Of a stretch of 64,000 nt of DNA, positions 1 to 11,988 are shown piece by piece. The translations under genes were made by a program, and so were the position numbers. How positions within the stretch are numbered: position 1 is the first letter of the stretch; each line of letters starts with the position of its first letter. The notes under the pieces are model-generated. The model was not told the DNA's origin and ran no database searches. It saw only the letters and a program-made list of their open reading frames with translations. Source of the stretch: Clytia hemisphaerica (Eukaryota; Cnidaria; Hydrozoa; Leptothecata; Clytiidae); the NCBI GenBank assembly GCA_902728285.1, contig CACVBU010000538.1, positions 585,141-649,140 on the forward strand, read 5' to 3'.

Positions 1-1547
1 AAGCCTGTGTTGCATACTTTTATTTTTGAGTTGCCTGTGTTTGAATTGATTTATAAATTACTAATTTCAATCAATATCAATAATTATTTTGAAAATGATA
101 GAAAAATATCAACTGCAGAAATTGAACATGAAATTTATGGTTTAAACAATAGGCATAAGAATGCTTTCCCTTCAGTTTATACAATCAAGGTTACTTCTAT
201 ATTTTTGAATGTCTTCTGACTTTGTGCCTAATTTTTGTCCTCGTTAAAAATTCAAAACAGGGTAATGAACAATATTTATGGGCTACAATAAGGTTCTAAT
301 TGAAATTTTTTTATTTACATGAGTCAAAGAGTTGTCGTCCTCTCCTTAGTAAACATATCATTAAGATTTTGAAATAAAGGGAAAATTGTTTTGGGAGTTC
401 TTTGAATTTATAGTTTTCAGTTTGTTTGTAAAAAATCTTGGTGATGTTTATGGTAGTACTGAGTTAATCTAAAGCAGCATGACTATGTAATGACTGAATG
501 GGTTATGAGTTACTTTCAAGCAATTAAATATAATTTTTCAGATCAAGTAATGCAAAACATTTTGTAAAGGGTTTCATTATAATGTCTATTAAAAGATTGA
601 AATGACATTTTGAGATGGTTTTATATAGCAATAATCTTTTCAATAAGACTTTTCACTTCCTAGATATCTAAATAACACTCCATGGAGACGTAGACGTTTT
701 ATTGATTTTAAATCTCTTTGTCAATTATAACTGGGAAATAAGTTAGACATGACTTGTTAAATTTCTTAATTATCACATCAAATTTTACATTCAAGTGTTG
801 AAACATAGGGGATGACTTTTTCATAACAAAATTGATTTAAAATCATATGCAACTGCACACATGAATGATATATCTCAGGAAAAGACGTCTTTTAAAATAT
901 GATATCATTCCATATTGTTTTACAGTTTTGATTGAAAACAAATTCTATTACAGAAAGTTTGCTATTTGTTTACTGTAACATGATGTCTTGATATTTAAAA
1001 ACAGAGTCTGTGATAAAAGTGATAAAATGAATTTAGCTTAGCTATGATGAATTAACCACATCAATTTGTTTATAGCCTTATATGAAAAACCTTGCAAAAT
1101 AAATAAAGCAACCTTTTTTAAATAGGAAGAAAGAAAGTTTTTTTAATCAGTTCCAAGTCTGAAAAGTAAATAAAAACATTTCAGAATTCTTTCAATGTGA
1201 AAAAACTCAACAAGAATTTTGACTCTGTTGATGATAAATTGTTCAATTTGTTATTAGTATAAACAGAAATTTTGAAAATCTGTACATGGCTATTAAATAG
1301 GAAATTTAGTAAATCACTCAAAATAGAATTGGATGACAAGTTAATGATGATGGCTGCACATCAGGATAAGACTTTGACGTCACAATTATAATTACAAAAA
1401 ATCAATTATAAACTTCTTGTACAAATTTTTGCTTTGCATCCACATCATTATAAAAATGTAGGAAGAAGGAAATAATAAATTCACTTCCATCCCAATCGCC
1501 TTATAAAACGACAAACCAATAAAAGAAACAAGAATAGTGAAACTTAC
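1..1547 (-). other. IQGAP intron 4, no further exon visible
   Basis: The exon-4 donor reads GCT|GTAAGT at 1548/1547. I searched the minus strand down to position 1 for the expected next IQGAP segment and found nothing convincing. The stretch is AT-rich intron; the next exon is presumably outside the window. Confidence 0.6.
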
Positions 1548-4500
1548 AGCTGGAAGTCCTATGTGTTCCATTGATCTGATTAAATACATGATATTATCAG
1601 TATGTCGAAAATGCAGTCCCCTTTCCTATTACAGAAAAGAAAAGATAGAAATTAATCAAAAATAGTGAACTTCAATACTTAGCAATAAAAAGTACGTACC
1701 ATTTAAAAACACGATAATGCAGACTGGTAAACTAACTCCATTTCATTGAATTACATTTGCATTGAATCTAAAATAAAGATGATACACAGCTCACCTTATA
1801 TCTTGTTAGATCTTTATCAAAAATCTTTCTAACAGGGGCAATTTCTGGGGCAAAAAAATTTGCCAATTTAGCACAGATTACACCATTTGTTAATGCTTCT
1901 TCTAGTTCGATAGTGGGTGGGAGTTCTTCTTTGATGCATGCTTCGATCCACCTTGATGAGAAAACAAAAGTAAAGAATTTCTTGAAACCAAATTGTGTAA
2001 ATAAAATTTTGCAGTGAAAAGAATTAAAGTTCTATAAAATATGCTTTGTATTAGTATTTCAAAGTACATCAGTTTCCCACTATTTTTGAGAAAGCAATCA
2101 GGTTTTCCTTAGCACTAAGATAACTTTGTAGTAAATGTGCTGAAAGAAACTGAAATACATTTTAACAAAATTTCAGGAAAACTTCTGAAGACAATCAGAA
2201 ATCAAAAACAAATAAATGAAAACCTACAATTTAGCCTCTTCTAAATGGCAGAGATATTCATAGGCAATTTGTGCTTTTCTCCTTTCATCCATAGCATCAG
2301 CAGAATCGCGCTCATCGACATCAGTTTCTACAAATGTAGTAAATAAAAATAGTGTAGTTAATAACAGCAAAAACAGGCAAAAAGTGCCATTTTCGATCTC
2401 TAGCAGATATACCACAATGCTTTATCTAGAAATTAGCATGAAAATAATACATCAAACTTATTATAAATTATACTTAGGTTTTTTACATCTGTAATGTGTT
2501 TTTTTATATTGAAAGTTACATTACATTAATTATACTTCAAACAAAATCTTAGGGTTAACTTTGTGGTTCCCATTCTGATGCTCGATAACTATTCAACCTC
2601 ATTGTCACAGTTTTGGCTACCTTGTGAAATTTGTTACCATCTTTTTTACTAGTTAACTTTCTGCAGGGCTGTTCTAGGTGCTTACTGGGTGTAAGCTAAT
2701 TTTTTAAGCTTGGTGGAAATATTTCTGGTTATTACATAGACCTTTAGAGTGTAATTTTCAAAGCACAAACATTTTCTAGACTTGGATTACTGTTCAATTA
2801 ATTCAATAGTTAGAGAGTGTCTCATTGTTTTGATGTTGTCTTCACCTCATCTCAGATACAATAACTTTGTGTAATGGTGACATACCTTGTCTAATTCTGC
2901 CATAGCAACTATCTGAGTAAGCTGTTTACAAAAATCATTATAATACTTTGCAAACCAGATAGCTGCTATGATGGAATTATACAAGGTATGTTAGCATTAC
3001 ACTAAGTTACGGTAGAATTCAGAATCATTACATTGGATCTCTTTGGGTTCTTTTTATATGTAGGGACAATGAACATGTATGTTTTGTTACTACTTAAATA
3101 TATAGATTTCCGAATATATCGTTATGACGGATTTCTCTTGTAAACTTAAGTAAAATTTCAGTCAACTTAACTATCAGACTTAACTAAATAGCAGACCAGA
3201 ATAGTTTGTTATTTCCTATAAAAGTTACCCCTTGCTCATGAAAAGTAAACCCATCGAAGGAAGGTACTTCATACAAGATTTGCCATACTTTGCCTGTCTA
3301 ATGTTGACATCCCCCACCTAATTTCTACACCTTTCTTTAGAGATAGGAGTAATAGAAAGGTCGGAATCACTGATAGACAAAATATTTTTATTTCTCAGAT
3401 TGCTCAATTTACTTTATTAAAGTGTAATGAAAAAGCCTTTCATCAAGGCCTTACAAATTGATCGAAGCACTCAACCTTGACATTAATCATGAATTTTGGC
3501 AGGCTGCTGCATCTTGGCAAAAGATCTTTTTTATTTTGTTTTAAGGCTTTCAATTTCTCCATACAAATAACTTTGGATTTGGAACTTGATTCAGGTAACT
3601 CTTGTCCCTGTTGCTGCAAACGTATCCTGTTGATGACTGGTGTCTTTTTTTCTGTAAACTAGATTTCCTAGTACAGTATAAAACTTGACAGTTAGAAGGT
3701 TTGTTGAACAAAGCCAATAAAGCGAACCAAATAATTTTAATAATTATATAATGGTTATAATTATGGCCCTTCAAATAAATCTTCAAAATAAAGTTGTTGT
3801 AATGATTCCAAAAAAATGAGATAAGGGAATATTTTAGTACATGCAGATGCGTTATATTATCATTATAATTTCCGTTAGTTGTTTTGATGACTGGAGTATC
3901 AGCAGTGGGGTTTTTAAAATTGTACTCAACATAACGTTGCGCCCTACAAAAGGTCTACTGTATAATGCAACATTGCTTTGACAATTGCTTTGCAGGTACA
4001 TAGTTCTTCTGATTTTGACAGACACTGAATTTTTCTGTAATAGGGGGCGGACGCACAGAATTTCCGAGGGCAAAAGTCTTCACCAAGATTTGAAACTTCC
4101 AAGGTGAGAGAAGAAAATGTATGAATTTCAAAGGTAATTGAATTAAAAATGGCAAAAATGAGTGGAATTTCCGATGCATTTTGCAAAAGTAGATGAATTT
4201 TTATCGGAATTTCCGACCACCACTGGAAAAGAAAAATTATTTCCGAGGCTAGAAAAAAATTAAAAAATGGGCTCTTCCAGTTAAAGTCCGTTATAGGGGG
4301 GTGGACGACAGCGGAATTCCAAGGCAAAATGTTTTTTTGAAATTCCTGGATTTCCAATACAAAAGCAATTGAAACTCCTGGATTTCCGATACAAAATCAA
4401 TTTTTTGGTGGAAAAATCTGGAATTTCCGATACCTTTTTCAAAACTTTGACAAATTATGTGGAATTTCCAAGGGTTGAAATAAAAAATTGATCGGAATTT

Positions 4501-5043
4501 CCGAAGCACTTTGAAAAATTGACTGGATTTCCGAGTGCTTTTTTTTTCTGAAAATTCCCGTCATCCACCCCCTATATCAAATTTTTTCTGGAAGAGCCCA
4601 ATGCATGTCGTCCGACGGCGGGGGGGTAATAAAAATTTTATGGAATGGCGCCCATATCATTATCGATATCGTTCATATATCTTTTTTATCTTTAACTTCA
4701 AAAATTGAATGGTTTATAGCACCAACCAGCAACATATGATTGAAAAGTATTGTAGTTCATGTGGTAAAACTTGAAAATATTTGTCCATAAATGTAAAAAG
4801 TCTCCCAGTTTTGGCAGCTTGTTTACATTTGTGATTTATGACAAAGTGTATCAAATAATGTCAAATAAATTCAATCTCATACAAACATGCGACTCTATAG
4901 GAATGATTCAACTTGTTACAGAACAATGATAATTCATAACAAGTTAAAATTTTCATCTAAAAAGGTTAAAAAAACTAACCTCCGACTCCTGCTTGACTCC
5001 AGTTGCCATGTTCATTTTGCATGGTGGGCTCTGGGACACTCAT
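1548..5043 (-). CDS. IQGAP: IQGAP-family scaffold protein, first four coding exons (partial)
   Basis: Scaffold that links Cdc42/Rac, calmodulin and actin in the cell cortex. Exons read on the minus strand: 5043-4980, 2327-2228, 1951-1795 and 1625-1548, all with GT donors and AG acceptors and agreeing phases (1, 2, 0, 0), giving the first 133 residues. The start is the ATG at 5043-5041. Exon 2 encodes MDERRKAQIAYEYLCHLEEA and exon 3 continues with WIEACIKEELPP and LTNGVICAKLANFF. Exon 4 has GLHFRHTDN and EHIGLPA. These are hallmark segments of the IQGAP N-terminal calponin-homology domain, where the family reads DERR..YEYLCHLEEAK and GLHFRHTDN. The rest of the CH domain, IQ motifs and GAP-related domain must lie left of position 1. 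The residues before MDERR (about 35) are not conserved in my recollection of the family. Intron 1 (4979-2328) is loaded with transposons. Confidence 0.93.
2862..3009. mobile_element. Short palindromic MITE in IQGAP intron 1
   Basis: Imperfect inverted repeat of about 54-bp arms: the left arm contains GTAATGGTGACATACCTTGT and the right arm contains its near complement ACAAGGTATGTTAGCATTAC. It has no coding capacity. Confidence 0.7.
4268..4600. mobile_element. 333-bp MITE in IQGAP intron 1 with iterated GGAATTTCC
   Basis: Terminal inverted repeats TGGGCTCTTCCAG at 4268-4280 and CTGGAAGAGCCCA at 4588-4600. Just inside them is a second inverted pair, TATAGGGGGGTGGACGACAG near 4291 and CATCCACCCCCTATA near 4563. 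The body and the flank from 4030 repeat the 9-mer palindrome GGAATTTCC. Exact copies begin at 4164 and 4206 in the flank and at 4420, 4461 and 4494 inside. Confidence 0.75.
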
Positions 5044-5486
5044 CTTTGCTGATCAACTAAAACCAATATATAACTTATTACATAAAATTACTAATCTTTA
5101 TACTACATTAAACCATTACTATATATTATAAAGGAGCTCTCTCTCACACGTTTTCCCCTTTATTTCAATGTTCAAAATTCACAAATCTCCACTTCCCTTT
5201 GCGCCCTCATCACTGTTATGATATTTTTACCACACCTTCGGTGCCACGGGCCGTCTATCACGCTAGCCTGCTAACTGATACTTTAAATCAGCTTGGCTTG
5301 GTTGAAAAATGACAAATTGGAGCGGATGACAGCTTAAAGGCTAGAAGATTGAACGGGCGCCAAACACACAAAAAAACAAAGTTGCGCTTCGATGGCGTTC
5401 ACTGCACTTGCTGTCCCGCTCTCGCCGCGATCGAGGAGTGCTAGCTGAGCTATTTAGAGTGTATATCACGTTTATCGCTTCGTAGT
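5044..5486 (-). promoter_or_regulatory. IQGAP 5' UTR / probable promoter region
   Basis: This lies directly upstream of the IQGAP ATG on the minus strand. The part 5210-5460 is clearly richer in G+C and CpG than its surroundings (for example CGCTCTCGCCGCGATCG), as expected near a transcription start. No TATA box or start site can be fixed. A short plus-strand ATG at 5393 (MAFTALAVPL, closed after 18 codons) is not considered a gene. Confidence 0.4.
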
Positions 5487-5954
5487 TTAGACTAGTAAAC
5501 TAGTCGTTGAAAACAGACCTATTATACAAAAAATCAAGCTCCAAATAGAAGTTGCGTCTCTTTTCTGAATTTCAACGACTAGAAGCTACTTCCCTCAAAA
5601 AACGTTGTTTAATTTTACAACTTTTTTTAGGTTTTTGAGAATCCATCCAACTTTTTTGACTAAATAATATTTCATAGTAACATTGAACATGGGAACATAT
5701 AAATAAATGAGCATTTCTAAAAACGCAATAAACAGAAAGAAAAATAAATGCAATCCCGCACGGGTCAGACATACAGAAATCTGTACGTCTCTCCTTACGA
5801 TTTTAGGTGAAGAAAAAAAGGCGTTGGAAGTAGCTTCTAGTCGGTTATTTTCCTTTTCTCTCACGCGCGCTGAATATTTAATTAGTGTTTACATTATTTG
5901 ATTGACAGTTTTATTATAAGGTTATAAGTAATAACCGACTAGTTTACTAGTCTA
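5487..5954. mobile_element. hAT-like MITE with target-site duplication
   Basis: Terminal inverted repeats TTAGACTAGTAAACTAGTCG and CGACTAGTTTACTAGTCTA bound the element. The 9-mer CTTCGTAGT flanks both sides (5478-5486 and 5955-5963), fitting the 8-bp duplication of hAT transposons within a base. A second internal inverted pair (CGACTAGAAGCTACTTCC near 5576 and GGAAGTAGCTTCTAGTCG near 5826) makes it foldback-like. No transposase frame. Confidence 0.8.
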
Positions 5955-5963
5955 CTTCGTAGT

Positions 5964-6259
5964 ACACTCTTTGCGCATTGTATGTTTGATAAAAAAATTC
6001 CCGTACGGAGACCTCTACGATGAAGTGTGATTTATAAATAGCAACACTTCTCTCATGGTCTCTCCTCTCCATCCCACCAACACACTCCATGCGCAGCGGT
6101 CGGTTTGAAAAATCTCAAATGAGAAAAGACAGATCCTCTACGGCAATGAATTTTGAAATAAGCCGTAGATAATTTGTTTGTGTACAGACAAAGCTATTTT
6201 TTCGGGAAATGAAAAATTCTGAACTGAACTCTAAATATAAAGTGTCCCATTTTCACTCC
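5964..6259. other. Unannotated spacer
   Basis: No coding frame, RNA gene or clear repeat boundary seen between the hAT-like element and the SINE. Confidence 0.4.
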
Positions 6260-6623
6260 TTCTTTTGAGGACCATAACAATATATTCGACTCGAGTAGGA
6301 GTTGGAATCACGGTGCTGACAGATACTGCGACTTGACAGACGTGAGCTGTCAAGCCATGGCTTATACCATGATACTCGAATGACAAGATACTCACGCTAA
6401 GCCGAACCTTATGTCTATGAATGCCAAGGCACGTCACAATGTCTGTCTAATCTGCCCATACTCTTGTATCAGAGTTATGGTACCCAATTCCCCCTACATG
6501 ACATGGGTTGGCCTGGACGAAGGTATATTCACTTGCCAAGTGAATCGTAGAGATACCGTTGTTATGGAACTCGCCCCCCCCCCAGGCGGGAGTTAAGTAT
6601 GATAACCACTATACCACTACGCC
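6260..6623 (-). mobile_element. tRNA-derived SINE, copy 1
   Basis: Read on the minus strand it begins GGCGTAGTGGTATAGTGGTT (pol III A-box-like) at 6623, followed by a degenerate B box broken by a C/G run. The family-specific body contains the palindrome TTCACTTGGCAAGTGAAT. The same body occurs at 22.7, 44.6 and 49.9 kb, defining one SINE family. The left (3') end is approximate and no target duplication was found here. Confidence 0.75.
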
Positions 6624-6844
6624 TAGTAATGATAAGCAGATACTAGATAATAAAAAAGTGAAGGAAACGTCGTATATATATTTTAATTTACCTGGAGAAA
6701 AGTAACGTAATTTTCAAGGAGTAAATATCTACTTTTATTATTCCCCATAAGTTATTTCTACCGAAAAAAAACTGATAATTATAAACGGAATGAAAATTTC
6801 CGCTTGTCTTCATCGCTTCATCAACCAATTATGTGATTCTTTAA

Positions 6845-7555
6845 GGGCTCTGACCATAGTCCAAAAATTGATTTTGGTATTTGAACATAAAAGTTATATT
6901 TCAGGTTCCTTAACACTTTTAACAAAGAATTGCCTTTATAAATTGCTTTTCAATCGAATCCCTTAAGAGTAATTAAGAATTTAATTGCAAAAATGACGTT
7001 ATGAACTTTAAAACGATGTTAATAATATGTTGCATCACCCTCTTTTACAAAAAGTGCTTAGTTTTAATGGGTAATTAACTTTTTTGTTTCAAAATTTCTT
7101 TACACTGTCCGCAAAGAATTGAACTATTTTAAATTTTGCGGAAAATTTTTCTAAAACGATGTGTCAAAAGTTATGACTGTTTTTTTAAGCAAAATCCAGA
7201 TGAAAAATTGATGAAAAACCACTATTTTGAAGATTTCGAGACAAAGAAGCATTTACAAAAATTTTCCGCAAAAATCTTTATTGTTCGGTAAAAGATACAC
7301 CATCTACTGCCAAAATTTTTTCAAAATGTTTTTTCATCGCCAAAACTAAGCTCTTCAAAGTTGAAATACTCTTCCTCGCAAAAGTCTTCATTTTCTTCTT
7401 CGTCAAATTTTTTCAATGCAATTTTTGAATTTTCAGATTCAGGAATAGTTTGTCTAACAGAAAATGTATAACATGCCATAGTTTTGTTGGTTACATCAGT
7501 CAGAAAACACATTTTAAACACCGCAATTATGAAAAATTCACTATGGTCAGAGCCC
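6845..7555. mobile_element. TTAA-flanked (piggyBac-type) MITE, copy 1
   Basis: Terminal inverted repeats GGGCTCTGACCATAGT and ACTATGGTCAGAGCCC, bounded on both sides by TTAA (6841-6844 and 7556-7559), the target site of piggyBac elements. A small open frame inside (7321-7521, minus, acidic EEEN-rich) is also present in the second copy at 58.4 kb, but it is short and lies in repeat sequence. I do not call it a gene. A copy interrupted by further insertions lies at 58431-60791. Confidence 0.8.
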
Positions 7556-8295
7556 TTAAATCGCTCCCCTTTCGGTTTGCGTGATTAACTTTTTGAGTTT
7601 TAAGGCCTAAAAATTATTTTAGCATTTTCTTAATTTTTACCAATTTTTGAATATTTTTGTCAGCTATTTTTATAAAGAAATCAGATGTTTTAAAGTCCAC
7701 AAAATCTTAAAGTGTTCTTAACTTGTTCCTAATATTTTTTCCATCGAAGCCGTATGATCTTATATAGTTTCTTCTCATAAATGTAAAGTGTTTAGTACCT
7801 TTAGTTTTATTCTTCTATGTTTAAGCATTAACAATAAATTCTTTACACTTTTCTCCATAAAGTTGTGAAGTCATATTAAAACGAGCTATGAAAAATTAGA
7901 AAAAATGGAAATGGATGAAAATAATAATTGATTTAAAAAATGAGAAACAAAACATCTCCTGGCTGGAGATATTTTCAAAAAATTAGTAGAAGACAAGAGC
8001 AAAATTACTGAAAAAAGGGGGAAAAGGAGGTGTAAAAATTTGTTTTAGTTTGTGTTGATCCAACTTTGGGTGCAGGCTTATATGTATATGATGTTTCTAT
8101 GGAACAAACATGGAACAATATGTAGTATGAGATTTTTGAAGAGTTTGTGTCAGAATGTTTTTACCCGTACTGCCGAGAGGCAAATCACTCCAAAAAATTT
8201 TGATTTTTTGATTTTTCCCATTATTCCTATCATTATTTTCTGAACACTTTTTTAAGTGATTTAAATATTATATTTTAAAAGAGTATCCTTTTAAT
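7556..8295. other. AT-rich spacer
   Basis: I see no gene or bounded repeat here. Confidence 0.4.
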
Positions 8296-9172
8296 CAGGG
8301 ATATGTTATAGCGGAGCTGGATGAAGGACGAGAATTTCTTAGCGGATTGCTTATCTTTGTCTTTTCTATTGTAAACTGTTCATAATAGAAATCCATCTCT
8401 GTCCCCTTGAGTGTTCTGTTTTTACTCAGGTAAGTTATGGCATGTCTCAAAAACCTGAAAATTACCATAATTTTTGAAGGCCATTAGCCGGCAGAAAATG
8501 AGGAAACCAATGATTTGCAACGAATGATACCATGATGAACTTTCGCTGTAGGGGTGTTACCTAATTGTTTACGCCCTTATTTTCGCGAAAAACCGCAAAA
8601 ACTAAAAAATGCTGACGTCAGCAAAACTTGTTTTTTAAATATCTCCAGAAATTTTTGAAATTTTGCTGACATCAGCACTTTATTGCAAAATTTCGTATTT
8701 TGCTGATTTCTGCTGACGACAGCAAAATTTCGAATTTTTTTTTTTTGCAAAATGATTCTTTTAATGATATTCAATTGTTTCAATTGACTTGAAATTTTTT
8801 CCATAAATAATTTTCCATGAGGCACCCCGCGGTGTAGCGCGGTATTTCAAATGAAAAAGTACTATTTATAATCTTAGAGAAGAAATTTCTTATAACTTTG
8901 CTAATGAAAACAATTTTTTTCATTTCTTTAAATTGTCATTCACCAATGTGGGTCTGTACCTTTTGATAGTTAAAAGTTTTTAATCGTGAACGATAAATGC
9001 AGCAGCAGAATCATTGGCTAAGAGGAAATCCAAATTTCATGAGTTTGTAATTAACATGAAGTTCATGTAATTAAAAAAGTTAAATTTCATATCAAATTTT
9101 AACGTCAGGGACAGAGATAGAACAAGGCTTTTTTAAATGTGCGTTATCCAGCTCCGCTATAACATATCCCTG
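8296..9172. mobile_element. Non-autonomous DNA transposon with CAGGG termini
   Basis: Near-perfect terminal inverted repeats start CAGGGATATGTTATAGCGGA and end with the reverse complement. TTTTAAT is duplicated on both sides (8289-8295 and 9173-9179). The CAGGG start suggests a hAT relative. The interior holds iterated TGCTGACGTCAGC-type palindromes (about 8610-8730). There is no transposase. Confidence 0.8.
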
Positions 9173-9229
9173 TTTTAATTCAGACATAAAAAGTTGTGCT
9201 ATTTTGAAACTTTCTTTATTCAAATGCCT

Positions 9230-9640
9230 TCAAATAAACTTGTATAAGATCCCGGGGACACTCGTATGGTCCAACCTACACCCTTAAGGGTAGGGTTTTC
9301 GAGACCCTCGAAATGCACTGTAAGGGTGTGCTTTTGATAGAATGCACTACAAGGGTCTTCTTTTAGCTGGATACACTGTAAGGGTATGTTTGGGACTGCT
9401 GAATTGCAAGTCTGACAGTAAAAATCTGAATATATCTTTATAGTTTCGACTAGCACCCATTTTTATTTTTTTTGAACATTGTGTTGACATCTCAGGCTCA
9501 TTTTCAGGTGGCTTCAGCACAATAGGATGTGAAATCAAACTGCTCTGTATGGGTCAGAAACATTCCATAACATGCCCTGTAAAGGTACCTTTCTACTGCT
9601 CAAGAGCTGCACTGTAAGGGTCTGATTTCGAAAGCCAATT
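9230..9640. repeat. Interspersed CACTGTAAGGGT motif cluster
   Basis: The 12-mer CACTGTAAGGGT or a close variant recurs near 9312, 9345, 9368, 9584 and 9610 at irregular spacing. Open frames through it on the minus strand are low-complexity by-products. It begins with a CCCGGGGACACTCGTA segment resembling repeats near 29.2 and 43.9 kb. Confidence 0.45.
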
Positions 9641-10070
9641 TTGGCGGCACATGCCGTCGTTTAGAAATCGAGTACCCCCTCCGGGAATTGCTCTATATCT
9701 TATGACTCGTTCTCAAACTCAAAACTGCATTCTTTAAAAAGTCTTTTCAATCGATTCCCAAAACAAAATATTTTGGTCTAACAGATCATTTTCATTTACT
9801 ATTATTTTGGCATAATTTATACAATTTTGGCTATTTTTAAAATGGTTTTATAAACAAAAAATTTTCCTCCTCATGAAAAATTTACAATCTAGCTGATATG
9901 GAAATACTTTTAATCCTTCCCTTTTTCTTAAAATATAAGTCTAAAGACCCAATACTTTCGTGTAAAAAATGTTTGTTGAGAGCGTGATGAGAAGAATGTC
10001 AAAGGACTGGTCTTTTTTAAATGTATGGTAAAGAGTCGCAACTTTTAGTGACAAAATTGGTATGATAACT

Positions 10071-10574
10071 TTAGACCAAGTTCAGACGTAACAGTTCTGT
10101 TCCGAAATGAAACGAAACGGTTCTGAAACAAGTGTGAACATCAAAATTCGAAATGTCAAGAAAGAAGTAGTGAGTAGCACCTCACTAAAAACCGGGATTT
10201 TTCATCTCGTTTCTTAGTGAGTTCCACTTTGACAATTTTCGAAAAATAGAAGCCTTTCAAGTGTTTTGACGCAAATTCGATTTTTCCCTACTGCAAGGGC
10301 TTCAAAAGTTTAAAGTGACGTCAAAAAATCGAATGTTTAGAGCCCGAAAACCTGGGCTCAAAACATTCGAAAAAGTCGCAAAGTGGAATAGACGTTAATT
10401 GGGTAGAAAAAACGCGGGTGACGTCTAGTATAGGCTACAGTGAGTTCCACTTTGACGATTTTCGAAAAAAATTGCGTAAGGAAGGAAATAGGCTAAGAAA
10501 GAAGACGCTACATACAAAACAAAACAGATCGAAACAGTTTCGCTCCACTTTTTTCATCAGTGAGCATGGTCTTA
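10071..10574. mobile_element. MITE (TTAGACCAxGTTCAGACGT family), with inner palindrome
   Basis: The left end TTAGACCAAGTTCAGACGTA and right end GAGCATGGTCTTA match the element at 35.4 kb. Inside, GTGAGTTCCACTTTGAC occurs twice (about 10207 and 10440) around an inverted segment, suggesting a second insertion. Confidence 0.6.
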
Positions 10575-10649
10575 CTCTAATCAATCGGGTTTATAATCAA
10601 CAGACTAAAGTCTATTCAAGTCTATTCAAATATTTTAATGAAATTTCTT

Positions 10650-10908
10650 TACAGTGATGACCTCCTAAAATCAAAGAATCTCTCCAGTGAAAATGAAAGT
10701 TATAGCACTTCTCTAAAAGATCTTCATTTTTTTCTTCTTTATTTTCATCTTCGTTTTTAGATTTTTTTTAAACTTTTTTATTGCAAATTCTTCCACCCAC
10801 AAATAATCTTTCCAACGATACCAAATTTATAAAGATTGAAGAATTCCTTCAAAAGTTATAGGTAAAAGAAAAAAGAGTGCACACTTATCGTGAATAGACT
10901 TTAGTTTG
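10650..10908. mobile_element. Half copy of the foldback element seen at 21.4 kb
   Basis: It ends with AAAGAGTGCACACTTATCGTGAATAGACTTTA-type sequence and matches the right arm of the 21449-22130 palindrome. The left arm is missing. Confidence 0.65.
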
Positions 10909-11118
10909 CTAGTCTACACTCATCTCATAGTAAAATGTGTCTTTTCTTTGTTCTGTATTAGATTAAGTGACTCGCTTAAAGCTAAGGCAAACCGGGGATA
11001 TGGTATAGATAAGTCAAAAAATTTATAATTAGATTATTTCAAAAGATTGGTACAGTAGTCTTATAAAATTTTCTAACGGTTCTTAGCCCTTAAAACTGCA
11101 TTTTTCATTATTTAGCAT

Positions 11119-11988
11119 TCACAATTTAGACGCAAAACGATCTGGTGCTAAAATCCTCCCTTGGGCGTTTTCAAACAAACGCCTTCGAACGATTTTAAAC
11201 ACGCTGTTCTTTTGCTCTTCATTCCATTGGTCGAATTTTAGCTGAGATTGAAATTCCAAAAATTGAAGAAAATCATTCGACGAAGCACTTCCTTTACTGT
11301 TAATATACTTAGTGACGTCATGACAAAGAGTGACATCATCCGTGACGTCACAAGTGTAAGGGATCTGAAGACTGTTCAGTTCCTTTAAAATATCCAAATG
11401 GCACATACCATAGTTGCTAGTCATCTCTTTAAAGTCTGGTGATGAAGTTTCAATTATATGAGTGCAGATCTCAGATCCGACTTCAAAAGCTTGTATAAAT
11501 ATAATCATTATTCCACCTTGCTTAAGCATTGATCTAGCTTTCTCAATAGCTAATCCCGGATTTTTCATGTAGTACAAAACACCTGACATTATGATCAAAT
11601 CAAAAATCGCTTCGTCATTTTCGGTAATGTTGACAGTAGCTCTAGAGAGAGATTGCTTTGAGCTATTGGTGTAATGGACATTGATATCCTTACAAAGCCT
11701 ATAAGTTTCATCAAATCATGCTTTTTCGATAACATAAGGTACATCCCATGTTTTGACTCTGTATTCTAGACTAGAATGATACTCACTTTCAGTTGGATCG
11801 ATTGCATAGTATAATGAAACATCCAAGTTGTTTCCTTTAATGAAGAACTGATCTGTAGTTCCTCCACCAGCACCCACAGATAAAATATTCAATGGTTTAT
11901 CAATGAGGGAACTTTTAGTCAATCGTTCTTTGGCTATCCGTTGTTTGGTCCGGCAAGCATTTTTGTTTTTCTCACTACCACAAAAATC
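11119..11988 (-). pseudogene. Histamine N-methyltransferase-like SAM methyltransferase, one in-frame stop
   Basis: A single minus-strand frame runs from a possible AG acceptor (exon start 11988) to the stop at 11119, about 289 codons. It carries the SAM-binding motif I as NILSVGAGGGTTDQF, an acidic-loop YAIDP, and DLIIMSGVLYYMKNPGLAI as the motif IV/V region. This order and spacing are those of the HNMT-like class I methyltransferases that modify histamine or other small amines in the cytosol. The frame is interrupted by one TGA at 11718-11716, after VIEKA. The reading frame is identical on both sides with no indel. The N-terminal exon is not secure; minus-strand 12160-12215 reads YLVDLKLS in one frame and could be its remnant. 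It is either a recent pseudogene, a polymorphic null allele, or a base error. Confidence 0.75.

Noticed and set aside
1392..1589. 65-codon minus-strand frame as a complete small protein
   Set aside because: Its first part is IQGAP exon 4; the remainder is intron after a GTAAGT donor.
7321..7521. Acidic 66-codon frame shared with 60.5-60.75 kb
   Set aside because: Conserved only because both lie in copies of the same TTAA-flanked MITE.
11716..11718. TGA as a selenocysteine codon
   Set aside because: The HNMT-like family is not a selenoprotein family to my knowledge, and no SECIS-like structure was noticed downstream.
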